Shown here: positions 54,501 through 64,000 of the stretch, piece after piece
Position numbering within the stretch: position 1 is the first letter of the stretch
How the letters are laid out: each line of letters starts with the position of its first letter
The notes under the pieces: model-generated
What the model was told of the DNA's origin: nothing
The model's database searches: none
What the model saw: the letters and a program-made list of their open reading frames with translations, nothing else
Assembly (NCBI GenBank): GCA_020746105.1
Contig: CM036618.1
Location: 17,529,001 to 17,593,000, forward strand
Source: Trogon surrucura
Lineage: Eukaryota > Chordata > Aves > Trogoniformes > Trogonidae
DNA: 64,000 nucleotides
Direction: 5' to 3'
Made by a program: the position numbers and the translations under genes

Positions 54501-56243
54501 AGGACCCACTCTGCTGGATGTTGTACATGGACCACGTACCTGAAAAAGATAAATTCAGTTGCGGAGCAGGTCAACAGCAGAATGAAACCCAACCTTCTCA
54601 CCCCAAGGCCAGAGACCCACTACCATTGGTTTTTGCTGAATGTTTTCCATAGACCCCAAGAGTCTTCATGCTATTTCAATAGGTCTTTGAAAGTCAGGTA
54701 AACCTACAACCACAACAGGCTGAGGCTCACACCATCCTTTGGGGACCCCTCAGATCAAAAAGGAGCAGGAAGATGTGCTGCATCCAACCAAACAGCTTCT
54801 GAATTGCTGCCAGCTGTTGAGCAAAGGCTTTTGTTGGAGCCGTGGATTGACTCAGCTAGAAGCGGCATGACATTAGACTGACTTATGGGCAATGCACCAT
54901 CGTCAGCACAAAGCGAGTCCACGCACAAGGTTTTATAGCACGCAATTTATTATTTCCATCCTTATTACACCGAGGTGTCAAACAAGATCCTGAAGATGAA
55001 ACAGCAACAGTTAGCATGCTAATAGCTACGCTCATTTTCAGCCCCGCACCCTACTTCACAGCACAAAAACCACTCGGACTTGGAAAAAAATTGCCGCTTG
55101 CCTCAGCATTAGCACTTTGCAATTAAATCCTCACCTTTCCATCTCTTGCTCGGAGCACTGTGTTGCTAGAAATAGTGCAGCCCTGCCCTGGCTGCCCACT
55201 TTTCTCACATTTTTCTGCTTCAGGCGGGCTGACACCACTTGTTTTGTGAGGGCCAGTGGTTAATAAATCCTTGCCTTGCTCTATGGGAAGCCATGCCACG
55301 GCAGCACAAAACCCACTTGTTCCTGCTCTGTTATACACAGGCTTTGAAAGCTTTGCAGTTAAATCCAGTAACCATATGCATTTAGAGGAGACACAATTAC
55401 TCTGCCTGTAACTACACCTAAGTGAGATATCCTGCAGAAATGCTGTGGACATTAAGTAACAACCACCACTCTACACCTCCATAAAGTGATAACTGGTTAT
55501 CTAGTGATTAAGTTGTACTGCACTTTGCCAGGTAAGGGAAGTGAGGGCAGCCTTTTCTACAGTTTCTGTAACTGCAGTTTTAAAGGAAAAAAAAAAAATA
55601 AACACCAAACCACACAACTTTTAATTAAATAAGCCTATGCTTACTTCAGAACTGAAACCTACCCGAATTACCAGGAGATTTAGCATTAAGTTCCTCTGGG
55701 GATGTGGAAAGTGTGTGTACCAGCCAACGCACCATCTCTGCACTCTCTGTTTTGCCCTTTGCAGAGCAGAGGTGACCACATCCACCCCAAAAGGGGCAGG
55801 GAAGGTTAATTAACTGATGGTTACACAATGCTTTCACAGGGAAACCACTTGTTTACAGCTTCATTTTGTAATAATTAGTGTCACACACTACAGAAATGTC
55901 TCCAGGACTTTAATATCTAGTCTATGTAAGGGCATTTCACAAAGCTCAGCAAAAAAATCCTTGTTATTAAGCAACCTATTATTCCCACATAAGTATGCTC
56001 TGCTTTTATAGATGCCCTGACATGCCTCAGAAGAAGCAGGTAGTAGGCAAAAGTTTGTCTTGCTCATGACTCAGTGACATTAAATCAACTTGCTTTAACT
56101 AACTGTCTCTGATGCAGTGAGCACTATTTATCCCACTATTAAAAGAATCAAAAACTGTTCTACCTTCATTGGAAACAAGGTGGCTGTCTGAACACAGGAG
56201 TGGAGAGAAGACAAATGATTTTGTGCCTTAAGGGCTGCAACTC
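48563..56243. other. Longest stretch without recognised repeats; no gene seen
   Basis: About 7.7 kb with no CR1 that I can recognise. Frames reach 150 codons (52120-52572, minus) but lack any motif. 52620-53960 is AT-rich and even in texture. The gap in CR1 density could reflect selection or chance. Confidence 0.5.
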
Positions 56244-56650
56244 TGAAGGAAAGGCTGAGGGATCTGGGGCTGTTTAGCCTAGAGAAGAGGATACTGAGGG
56301 GAGACCTCATTGCTCTCTACAGCTACCTGAAGGGAGGCTGTAGAGTGGTGGGGGTTGGTCTGTTCTCCCTCGCGGAGAGTGATAGGATGAGGGGAAATGG
56401 ATTTAAATTGCATCAGGGGAGGTTCAGGTTAGATATTAGGAAGAATTTCTTCACTGAAAGGGTTGTCAGGCATTGGAAAAGGCTGCCCAGGGAGGTGGTT
56501 GAGTCACCGTCCCTGGAAGTGTTTAAGAGACGGGTGGATGTTGCGTTGGGGGACATAGTTTAGTAGGTTGATGGGGCTGGGACAAAGGCTGGACTCAATG
56601 ATCTTCAAGGTCTCTTCCAGCTGGAACTATTCTATGATTCTATGATTCTA
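56244..56650 (+). mobile_element. CR1 LINE, 5'-truncated
   Basis: From AGGAAAGGCTGAGGGATCTG to ATTCTATGATTCTATGATTC. The frame 56345-56563 encodes the C-terminus ([20 protein letters not shown]). Very similar to the 7.0 kb copy. Confidence 0.95.
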
Positions 56651-56908
56651 ACCAATAAATTTTTAAGAAATCGTCAACAGAGATGTCCAAATCTGTGTTG
56701 TTCATTGCAAGTCCTGAGTTATAACAGCAATTTTCTTTCATTGCAATGCTTCACTGATCCTAGGTCTAGGCATCGATCTCTCTTGGGCTTGAGGTAACTG
56801 ATCAAAAGACCAGATGTGATAACAAGCTTCCATATGGTCTGCTAATCACTAAAGGCTTTCAGCAGACATATCTTTTGATGTCTCCTGGACAAAATCATGT
56901 TTCCTTTT

Positions 56909-57628
56909 CATAGAATCATAGAAATGTTTAGCTTGGAAAAGACCATTAAGATCATCAAGTCCAACCATTAACCTAGCAATGCCAGGCCCACCACTAAACC
57001 ATGTCCCTAAGGGCCACATCTACACATCTTTTAAATACCTCCAGAGATGGTGACTCAACCCTGTCCTGGGCAGCCTGTCCCAGTGCTTAACAAACCTTTC
57101 AGTGAAGAATTTTTTCTCCGTGTTCAATCTAAACCTTCCCCGACACAACCTGAGGCCATTTCATCTTGCACTATCACTTGTAACTTGGGAAAAGAGACTG
57201 ATCCTCACCTTGCTACAACCTCTTTTCAGGTAGTTGTAGAGAGCAATAAGGTCTCCCCTCCACCTCCATTCCTCCAGGCTAAACAACTCCAGTTCCCTCA
57301 GCTGTTCCTCATAAGATTTGTTCCCAAGTTCCTTCACCATCTTTATTGTCCTTCTTCGGATACGGTCCAGCACCTCGATGTTTCTCTTAGTGAGGGGCTC
57401 AAAACCAGGCACAAAATTTGAGGTGGGACCTCACCAGTGCCGAGTACAGGGGACAATTCCTTCCCCAGTCCTGCTGGTCACACTATTCCTGATATTCCTT
57501 GGCCACCTGGGCACACTGCTGGCTCATGTTCAGCCGGCTGTGGACCAACACCCCCAGGTCCTTTTCCTCTGGGCAGCTTTCCAGCCACTCCTCCCCAAGC
57601 CTGTAGCATTGGGGTTATCGTGACCCAA
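56909..57628 (-). mobile_element. CR1 LINE, 5'-truncated
   Basis: The plus strand starts CATAGAATCATAGAAATG and passes the antisense of the RT C-terminal region (minus frame 57161-57412) and GGCCACCTGGGCACACTGCT to end near TTATCGTGACCCAAA. Several frameshifts. Confidence 0.95.
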
Positions 57629-59321
57629 ATACTGTAAGATGATGATTTTGATCACTGCCAGATGTCATTTGAGTACTAATTCCTAGAAATACCTGAGGCA
57701 TTTGACCTCTTTCTTCTGGGAACCTATCCCCGTGTTTTGACTTGGCTGCAAGCACTACTGAAGGGTTGCTTATATTTCATACCTTTCTGGAGCTGCCTAA
57801 ACAGGGACACGAGTCCTAGAGGAATAAAATGAGGGATTTTTGTAGAGATGATGTCCAGGCGGTATTGTACACAGATTTTTAAAATCAAGGGCATAGAGGG
57901 TCATTTAAGCTCATGCCTGGCATAGCGGTAATAAACTGTTCAGGCCTGTAGAAAAGCAGAGTAATAGTAGAAGATAATCACATGTGAGATTAAAGTTAAC
58001 AGGTTCATAATGTGACAGATCCCATAGTTTTGTACGAAACTTCTTTGCTATGCAAAGCAATGTCCCCATATGATACCTTCATATTCCCAGTTCTTCTGCT
58101 CGGGCTTTCAATCTTCAGCTACACTTAGGTGACAAATGCACTAAGACTACCACTTACATACATGTGTATCTAACTCCATCTTTCCACTGGTTCTAGAGAA
58201 GACTCAGAGAATCCACCTCTGCTGGTAAATAAAGCTAAGTGGGGCTTGTCCATGACATGAGGCCACCTGACACAGCCTGGTCACCTGTCTACAGTTCCAG
58301 TCCCTTTACACTAGTCTCCAGGCTGAGAGGTGTGGGTGTAAATCTCACCTTCCCAACACTAGTGGAGGCAAAGGGAGGGATCACAGGGTCCCAAGAAGAA
58401 GCAGGGCTGTGGCAGAGTGACCTGAAGGACCCCTTCCCCAGAGCCACCTGGAGCCCTTGCCCGGACTTATGGACCTGCATGGGGCTGGTCCAGGGCACAA
58501 GTGGGCACTCTGGGGGTAAGGGATGCACAGCAGTTGCCTCCTCCTCCTCACAGCACAAAGGTCTTTGCCACCAAGACCTGTCAGGTTTGTGTCCTACATC
58601 TGATACAACACCCTGGCAAACCCAGTACAGAGTCACAGGAAAATTTAGACGGAAAAAGCCTTGTGGTGTTTGCCTTCTCCAGCCCCATGGTTACCACTGT
58701 GCAGGAAATCAAGCTCTGGTGCTCTTTGCCTGTTGCTCTCTCACTGCCATTCCAGCCACTTAATTTCCATTCCAGCTTACCTTAGACGCAGCTCAGACAT
58801 CCCAGGAGGGAGGATCCAAGTGGGGTCCTGTTCTCCTCAGGTACACAGCGGCCCAGCCAGCTTTGGAGCTGGTGGGTCACAACCTGTCCCTTGCCCTTCT
58901 TCAGCAACAGTGCTAGGTCATGGCTTCAGGGTGTCCATGACCATGTCACATGGATATTTCAAGAAAACTAATAACTGGTGGTCATGCGAATGAGTACTGG
59001 GAATAATCCTAAGCATAGAACCTGAAGGTTTCAGTAGCCCAGCCGTGAGAAGGGTGAAAAAAACAAGCATTATCATTTAGTTTGGTTGTTTTCACAGATC
59101 AGAAGCTGTGCCATGTGTTGTTTTTCCTCCCTGTGCAGACAGGCTGCATGCACATTGGCAAAAGAAACCACCATTTCCCCCAAAATGGAAACTGATTGCC
59201 CAGACATAGACTGGTGTCAGTGCTCTGCTCAGTCACAACATCCATGACTCTTCTTAGAGGAGCTCAGCAACAAGTCACAAGGCAACAGTCACACACTGGA
59301 ACAAGAGTAATGAGGTTTTGT
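57629..59321. other. Intergenic, no gene seen
   Basis: A 174-codon plus-strand frame at 58239-58763 overlaps a 115-codon antisense frame. Neither has recognisable features. Confidence 0.5.
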
Positions 59322-59476
59322 CATGAAGGTGGTCTAACACTAGAGCAAGTTTCCAAGAGGGGATGTGGAGTCTCCATCTTCGGAGATACTCAAAACTGGA
59401 CAAGACCTTGAGCAGCCTGATCTAGCTGGCTCTGCACTGAGCAGAGGGTTGGCCTAGAGACCCTTCCAGGTTGGGC
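59322..59476 (+). mobile_element. Degraded CR1 3' remnant, tail lost
   Basis: Landmarks in order: ATGAAGGTGGTCTAACACTA, TGGAGTCTCCATCTTCGGAG, ACTCAAAACTGGACAAGACC, TGAGCAGAGGGTTGGCCTAG and ACCCTTCCAGG. No ATTCTRTG units follow. Older than the other copies. Confidence 0.8.
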
Positions 59477-61194
59477 ATCTCTGGGGCATCTAAAATACTT
59501 CTATGTTTCCACATGGAGATTCAGCTGAACTGTAGTTTGCTGGAATCTCTGCTCCTCCGTGAGCTGGGAAAGCAAAAATCTTGCTTGTCAGCAGTATCAA
59601 CTTGCCCATCTCTGTTCTCAGAGAAGCTACTCTGTGTTTCCAGATTTACCCCTCAGAAGATGCAGTCACTGAGTTTACAAGAGCCAGACTTTTGGATGTC
59701 ACCCATACTTGGGGGGGAGAACGAGGGAGCAATCCTGGCTCTCTTCCTTCACCTTTGTAACTTCCCAGCAGCACATAGACGAAGGCAACACCAATCCCTG
59801 TGTTCCCAAACCTCAGTCCTGCCTTCTGGAATAGCACAGCTTTACGTTGTTAACTACAGGCGGAAAGGTATGTTGTACATTAGCTACATGGGTCGACTTT
59901 TTTTGTAAAGGAAATACTTTTAAAAACTTCCCTGCTATTAGTCTCTTAAAATGTGAAATGCCAAAAATTCTTTCAACTAGGAGAATGCAAAGGCTTCCCC
60001 TCAAGGTAAAAACACATGATTTTGCACTTTAAAGTCAGGGTAGATGAAAGGAAAGTCTCTTCACAACTGTTTCTGCCAGCACAATCGATCCCATCCTCTT
60101 CATACTGCTCTTTGCAGATAAAGCCCTGGAAAGTCCTACCCTGCCTCTCCCTCAGGCCACCCGGCTTGTGGTCCTCCCTCCACCCCGCTCAGGACATAGA
60201 TATGCTCTATCATGGGCCAGCTTCAGAGATCTTTTATTACAAACCTGCCTTATCTCTGGGGCTCTTTAGGAGACAGAAGTTTGCCAGCACCAGGATAGGT
60301 CAGGCATACCGTGAAGGGACCAGGCAGGATCCTGTTACAGCCACTCAGCAAGTTATTCCATGGCTTGAACCATAAAACCTGACATTACCCAAGTCCGTGG
60401 TTTTAACCCAGCCCGTTTGTGAGACATGGACTTGGCTCAAGCCTAAAGTGGGCTAAGGGCACAGACAGACAGTTAGCACAGCCCTGCTGCCAGCTCCCGT
60501 AACTTAGATGTGTGTCTGAATACCAGGTCGGTTTTATTGCTTGCTGGTAAGGCATTAACCTCGGGTATTTTCTTCCTCTGTGCAAGTTAAACCAGTTTGA
60601 TTGCATCTATATTTGGTGGTCTCTCTCCACCAGGCTTCCCTGCACAAACAGGGCTTGGCCCTGGCCCCATAGAGCTCAACAGCAGATTATATTTATTTAA
60701 TAACATGAGTCCCAGTTTGGTGGTGTTAAAGGGCGTAGGGCTGGAGGCCAACAAACCTAACAGTGTCTCAAGTCACAGTAGTTTATGTTTGCCCTTGATC
60801 CCTCATTGTCTCATTTACAGGGCTCTGGGATATCAGGTTGGAACAAAAAACGGAGGTGGAGGTGTAAGAGGAGAGACATGCCTGGTCAGAGACATGTGCA
60901 ATAGCTTGGCTTGGTGGACTAACAGCAATCCCTGGTGTCAACCCAGGCTTGTGCAAGTCTGCTGAGGTCCAAGCTCAGCAACCCTGCAGCACTTCTGACT
61001 CTGCTGAAGTCTAGGACACAGTGCCTTGCTTAGCTGAAATCCCATAGCCTGCAAGCCTGAGGATGTTAGCCTTTCTGAGGTCAGCCAGTCTCCATAGACT
61101 TCAGCCTTCTCCACACTGAGGATGGGAAACAATCTCATAAAACCGGAATAAGAACAAAGTTTCTGCTTGAGCTTTCTTTCTACTTGATCATCTC
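59477..61194. other. Intergenic, no gene seen
   Basis: Frames of 145 (59471-59908) and 122 codons (60597-60965) have no motif or splice support. Confidence 0.5.
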
Positions 61195-61610
61195 TCCTAT
61201 AAACTGAGAGAACTGGGGCTGTTTAATCTTGAGAAGAGGCGGCTGAGAGAGGATCTTATTACTGTGTACAAATATCTGAGAGGTGGATGTCAAGAGGAAG
61301 GGGCCAGTCTCTGTTCAGTAGTGCCCAATAACAGAATAAGGAATAATGAGTATAAGCTAGAACACAGGAAGTTCCACAAGTTCCTCTTTACTGTGAGGGT
61401 GACAGAGCACTGGCACAGGCTGCCCAGAGAGGTCATGAAGTCTCCTTCTCTGGAGACATTCAAAACTCGCCTGGACACGTTCCTGTGTGGTTGCCCTAGA
61501 GGATCCTGCTCTGGTAGGGGGTTGGACTAGATGATCTCTAGAGGTACCTGCCAACCCCTGACATTCTGTGATTCTATGATTCTATGATTTTATGATTCTA
61601 CGATTCTATG
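61195..61610 (+). mobile_element. CR1 LINE, 5'-truncated, with expanded tail
   Basis: From AACTGAGAGAACTGGGGCTG to a tail of six 8-bp units (61563-61610). Frame 61264-61530 carries the C-terminal segment ([20 protein letters not shown]). A deletion near 61380 removes part of the [14 protein letters not shown] region. Confidence 0.95.
61563..61610 (+). repeat. Six-copy 8-bp CR1 tail array
   Basis: Units are ATTCTGTG, ATTCTATG, ATTCTATG, ATTTTATG, ATTCTACG, ATTCTATG: six in-register octamers over 48 bp. Confidence 0.97.
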
Positions 61611-61645
61611 TTGGGAAGGGAGGTTCATCTCTTGCCAATTAGGTT

Positions 61646-62133
61646 CATACTCAAGAGAGACAAGGAGCTGCTTGAGAGAGTCCAGTGCAGAGCCACAAAG
61701 ATGATGAAAGGAGTGGAACATCTCCCTTATGAGGAAAGGCTGAAGGAGCTGGGTCTCTTTAGCTTGGAGAAGAGGAGGCTGAGGGGTGACCTCATTCATG
61801 TTTATAAATATGTCAAAGGCAAGTGTCAAGAAGATGGAGCCAGGCTCTTTTCAGTGATGTCCAATGACAGTACAAGGGGCAATGGGTTCAAGCTGGAACA
61901 TAGGAGGTTCCACAAAAATATTAGAAAGAACTTTTTCACTGTGAGGGTGACAGAGCACTGGAACAGGCTGCCCAGGGAGATTGTGGAATCTCCTTCTCTG
62001 GAGACATTCAAAACCTGCCTGGACATGTTCCTGTGCGCTCTGCTGTAGGTGGTCCTGCTCTGGCAGGGTGGCTGGACTAGATGATCTTTTGAGGTCCCTT
62101 CCAACCCCTAACATTCTGTGATTCTGTGATACA
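61646..62133 (+). mobile_element. CR1 LINE, 5'-truncated
   Basis: Starts at CTCAAGAGAGACAAGGAGCT, 36 bp after the previous tail, and runs to ACATTCTGTGATTCTGTG. The frame 61608-62048 stays open from [20 protein letters not shown] to [16 protein letters not shown], so this copy is well preserved. Confidence 0.96.
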
Positions 62134-64000
62134 CCCACAAGACCTCTGCTGAGCTCTTCTGCTTCCCTCTAACTTGTGTTTACCCAACAGAGTTAGAAAC
62201 AAACATCTCTAAAGTCCACCCACAAAGTCCTATTTCAAGTACCAGGACAAATTGAGGAGAAGGACACAACTGTGGAGTCACGGCAAGAAGCCCAGCAGGG
62301 CTCTGCAGAAGAGTAGCCCATCTGGGATGGGGCAGGGGTGTGAGGGCCACAGGGCATCCTTGTTTGGAGAGACAGCAGGGTCATGAGTCACCATGGGAAA
62401 GGGCCAGGGAAAGCCAAACTTGGAAGAAGGAAGCTGGACCAAACTCAGAGGAGCAAGTGGGCCCAAGGGGGTCATCTGTGCTACTTATGAGGCATGAACA
62501 CCACACAGACAGCTTGAATCACCCCCCCTGCCTTGGTAACCACATCCATACTGTGGTTACTGACTTGAAGTTACAGTTTGAGCACTGCCAGGTAGATACC
62601 AACTCATCTACATGGTGCTGTGCCTCAACTGCAGAGTGCTTGAGAGCATCCCTTTCCTACCACAGGTGACAGTGGGGTTGTGGCCTTTTTCCTCATCTGG
62701 CCATAGTTTGAGCCTTGAGCAGGGACTCAACAGAAAGGCTTTGTCTTGCCAGCACGCAAGCTGCTTGTATGGAACATACCATCATACTCCAGCTGTGTCA
62801 CAGCTGCCTCTCCAGCACGCAGAGATGCTCGGGCAGGAGCTGGCTGCAGCTGCTGCTGGTGGAAGCGCTCCCACGGCACGAGCTCTCCCAAAGGAAAGGC
62901 AGCAGAAACACAGCGTGGTAAGACACATGAAATCTAACTCTCTGCTGGGCTGGGTCTTCGCTTTCGTGTTTTTGAACAAAGAGGAGCCCTTCCCTTAAAA
63001 TGGGGGAATCAGGCAGAAAAAGGTGTTTACTGGCAATGCTTAACGTGCAGTAAAATCCAAGATGTGTTGAAAGGACAATCTTAAAAAGAAGATGCTTTTA
63101 TACTTAAACATGTGTTCTCAGCACTTTTTTTTGTAAATTAGATGAGTCAAACTCCAGCCCTGGGCCAAAGCCCAGATCCTCTAATTACATAGGGGCACCC
63201 TCCATCTACGTGGTTTGCCACTGTGTCCTAGCCCCATTCTGCCGTAGGATGGCTCTTCGGCAAGGGAACTGGTCTCCCCTGCTGTGAACCACCCACTTTT
63301 TCAGCTCATCTTAGCTGGTGAAAGGGACACACAGCATGCCACAGCAACCTGAGCATCAGCAGAGATGGAGCAGGCCATTAACTCCTAACCATTGCCTTCT
63401 ACCTCAGCATCTTCGACCCTTCCTCTCTGTGTTTCACTGGCCTCTGACTTGCAGTTATTTTTGTCTGGACAGTTTGTGGCAGCAAAGCCAATTCCCTCCT
63501 CCTGCTCCCCTTCTGGGTCCCCAAGCAGACAGCTCTGGCTCTGAGCTCTATTCTCAAGTCCAGCTTTTTCCATGTGCTGTATATCACAGCCCATCCGGTC
63601 AGGACATGGCTCAGATTCACAGGACGTGAAGTTTCTGCATCAAAGGCCTGAGGAACTGTCAAAATTAGAAGTAACTTTTTGCAGGAAGTTTTGAGTCAGA
63701 ACTGTATGAAAACCCCAGTGAAAATGATACCTGGGAGAAGACTGGGAAACCCATGTGAGAGAGGTTGGCTCTGCTTTGAGCCACTTACACATTGCCTTTG
63801 CTACACACAAGTTAATGCTAGAAAGGTAGATTAATAAATAAACCTGTTCACTGAGGGGTAACACCAGTCCAGCAGTTTGCAGTAGGAAAAATGAAGGTTT
63901 TCCCACTTGCTGCATGGAGACCAAATCTTGTTATCTTCTTCTTAGAGCGTAGCAAAAGCTGTCTAAGCTAGTCTGAAGTCTAAAAAAACCTTCTCATGGA
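62134..64000. other. Intergenic, no gene seen
   Basis: Overlapping frames in all three plus-strand phases at 62600-63000 reflect GC-rich composition. No recognisable exon. Confidence 0.5.

Noticed and set aside
58239..58763. 174-codon plus-strand open frame
   Set aside because: Random-looking composition, overlaps an antisense frame, no supporting signals.
61563..61610. Short regular repeats as a possible CRISPR-like array
   Set aside because: Contiguous 8-bp units with no spacers, at the end of a CR1 element in animal DNA.
37800..64000. Exons of CYS1 or KLF11, expected upstream of RRM2
   Set aside because: No recognisable coding segment; the CpG island at 47.9 kb does not encode anything I can match to them.

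Overview
This 64 kb window is vertebrate nuclear DNA, almost certainly from a bird. It holds about twenty CR1 non-LTR retrotransposon fragments on both strands, most of them 5'-truncated and most ending in the CR1 tail of repeated ATTCTRTG units. It also holds an LTR of a kind I know from avian endogenous retroviruses, and one compact intron-containing gene that reads as the small subunit of ribonucleotide reductase. The species cannot be read from the sequence.

The one gene I can establish is RRM2, on the minus strand. Ten coding exons (32265-37435) join in frame at GT-AG sites to give 394 residues. All six di-iron ligands, the radical tyrosine, an N-terminal KEN degron and the C-terminal R1-binding peptide are visible. 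The promoter lies in a CpG island at about 36790-37780. It has a TATA box, an element that reads as a CDE/CHR tandem, two CCAAT boxes in opposite orientation and E2F-like sites, which is the layout of a gene switched on in late G1/S. The 3' UTR runs to about 31755, after an AATAAA signal.

Left flank (1-31750): intergenic DNA downstream of RRM2. It contains CR1 copies at 0.9-1.5, 7.0-7.6, 11.0-11.3, 17.4-18.5 (two abutting), 19.3-19.6, 24.4-24.7, 26.2-27.6 and 29.4 kb, plus a probable ancient LINE remnant near 12.2-12.5 kb. The 26.2-27.6 kb copy keeps an uninterrupted reverse-transcriptase frame and is the best-preserved element here. A 36-bp near-perfect palindrome next to an A-tract sits at 25.75 kb.

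Right flank (37800-64000): intergenic DNA upstream of RRM2. It contains CR1 copies at 39.4, 40.0, 43.5, 47.6, 48.2, 56.2, 56.9, 59.3, 61.2 and 61.6 kb, a retroviral LTR of about 1.1 kb (41.0-42.1 kb, minus strand), a 42-bp tandem repeat at 44.85 kb, and a short CpG-dense island with an 18-bp-arm hairpin (47.92-48.23 kb) trapped between two CR1 pieces whose 3' ends face each other.

From general knowledge of amniote gene order, HPCAL1 would be expected beyond the left end and CYS1/KLF11 beyond the right end. I saw no exon of any of them here. No bacterial-type operon, CRISPR array, tRNA or rRNA gene was recognised.
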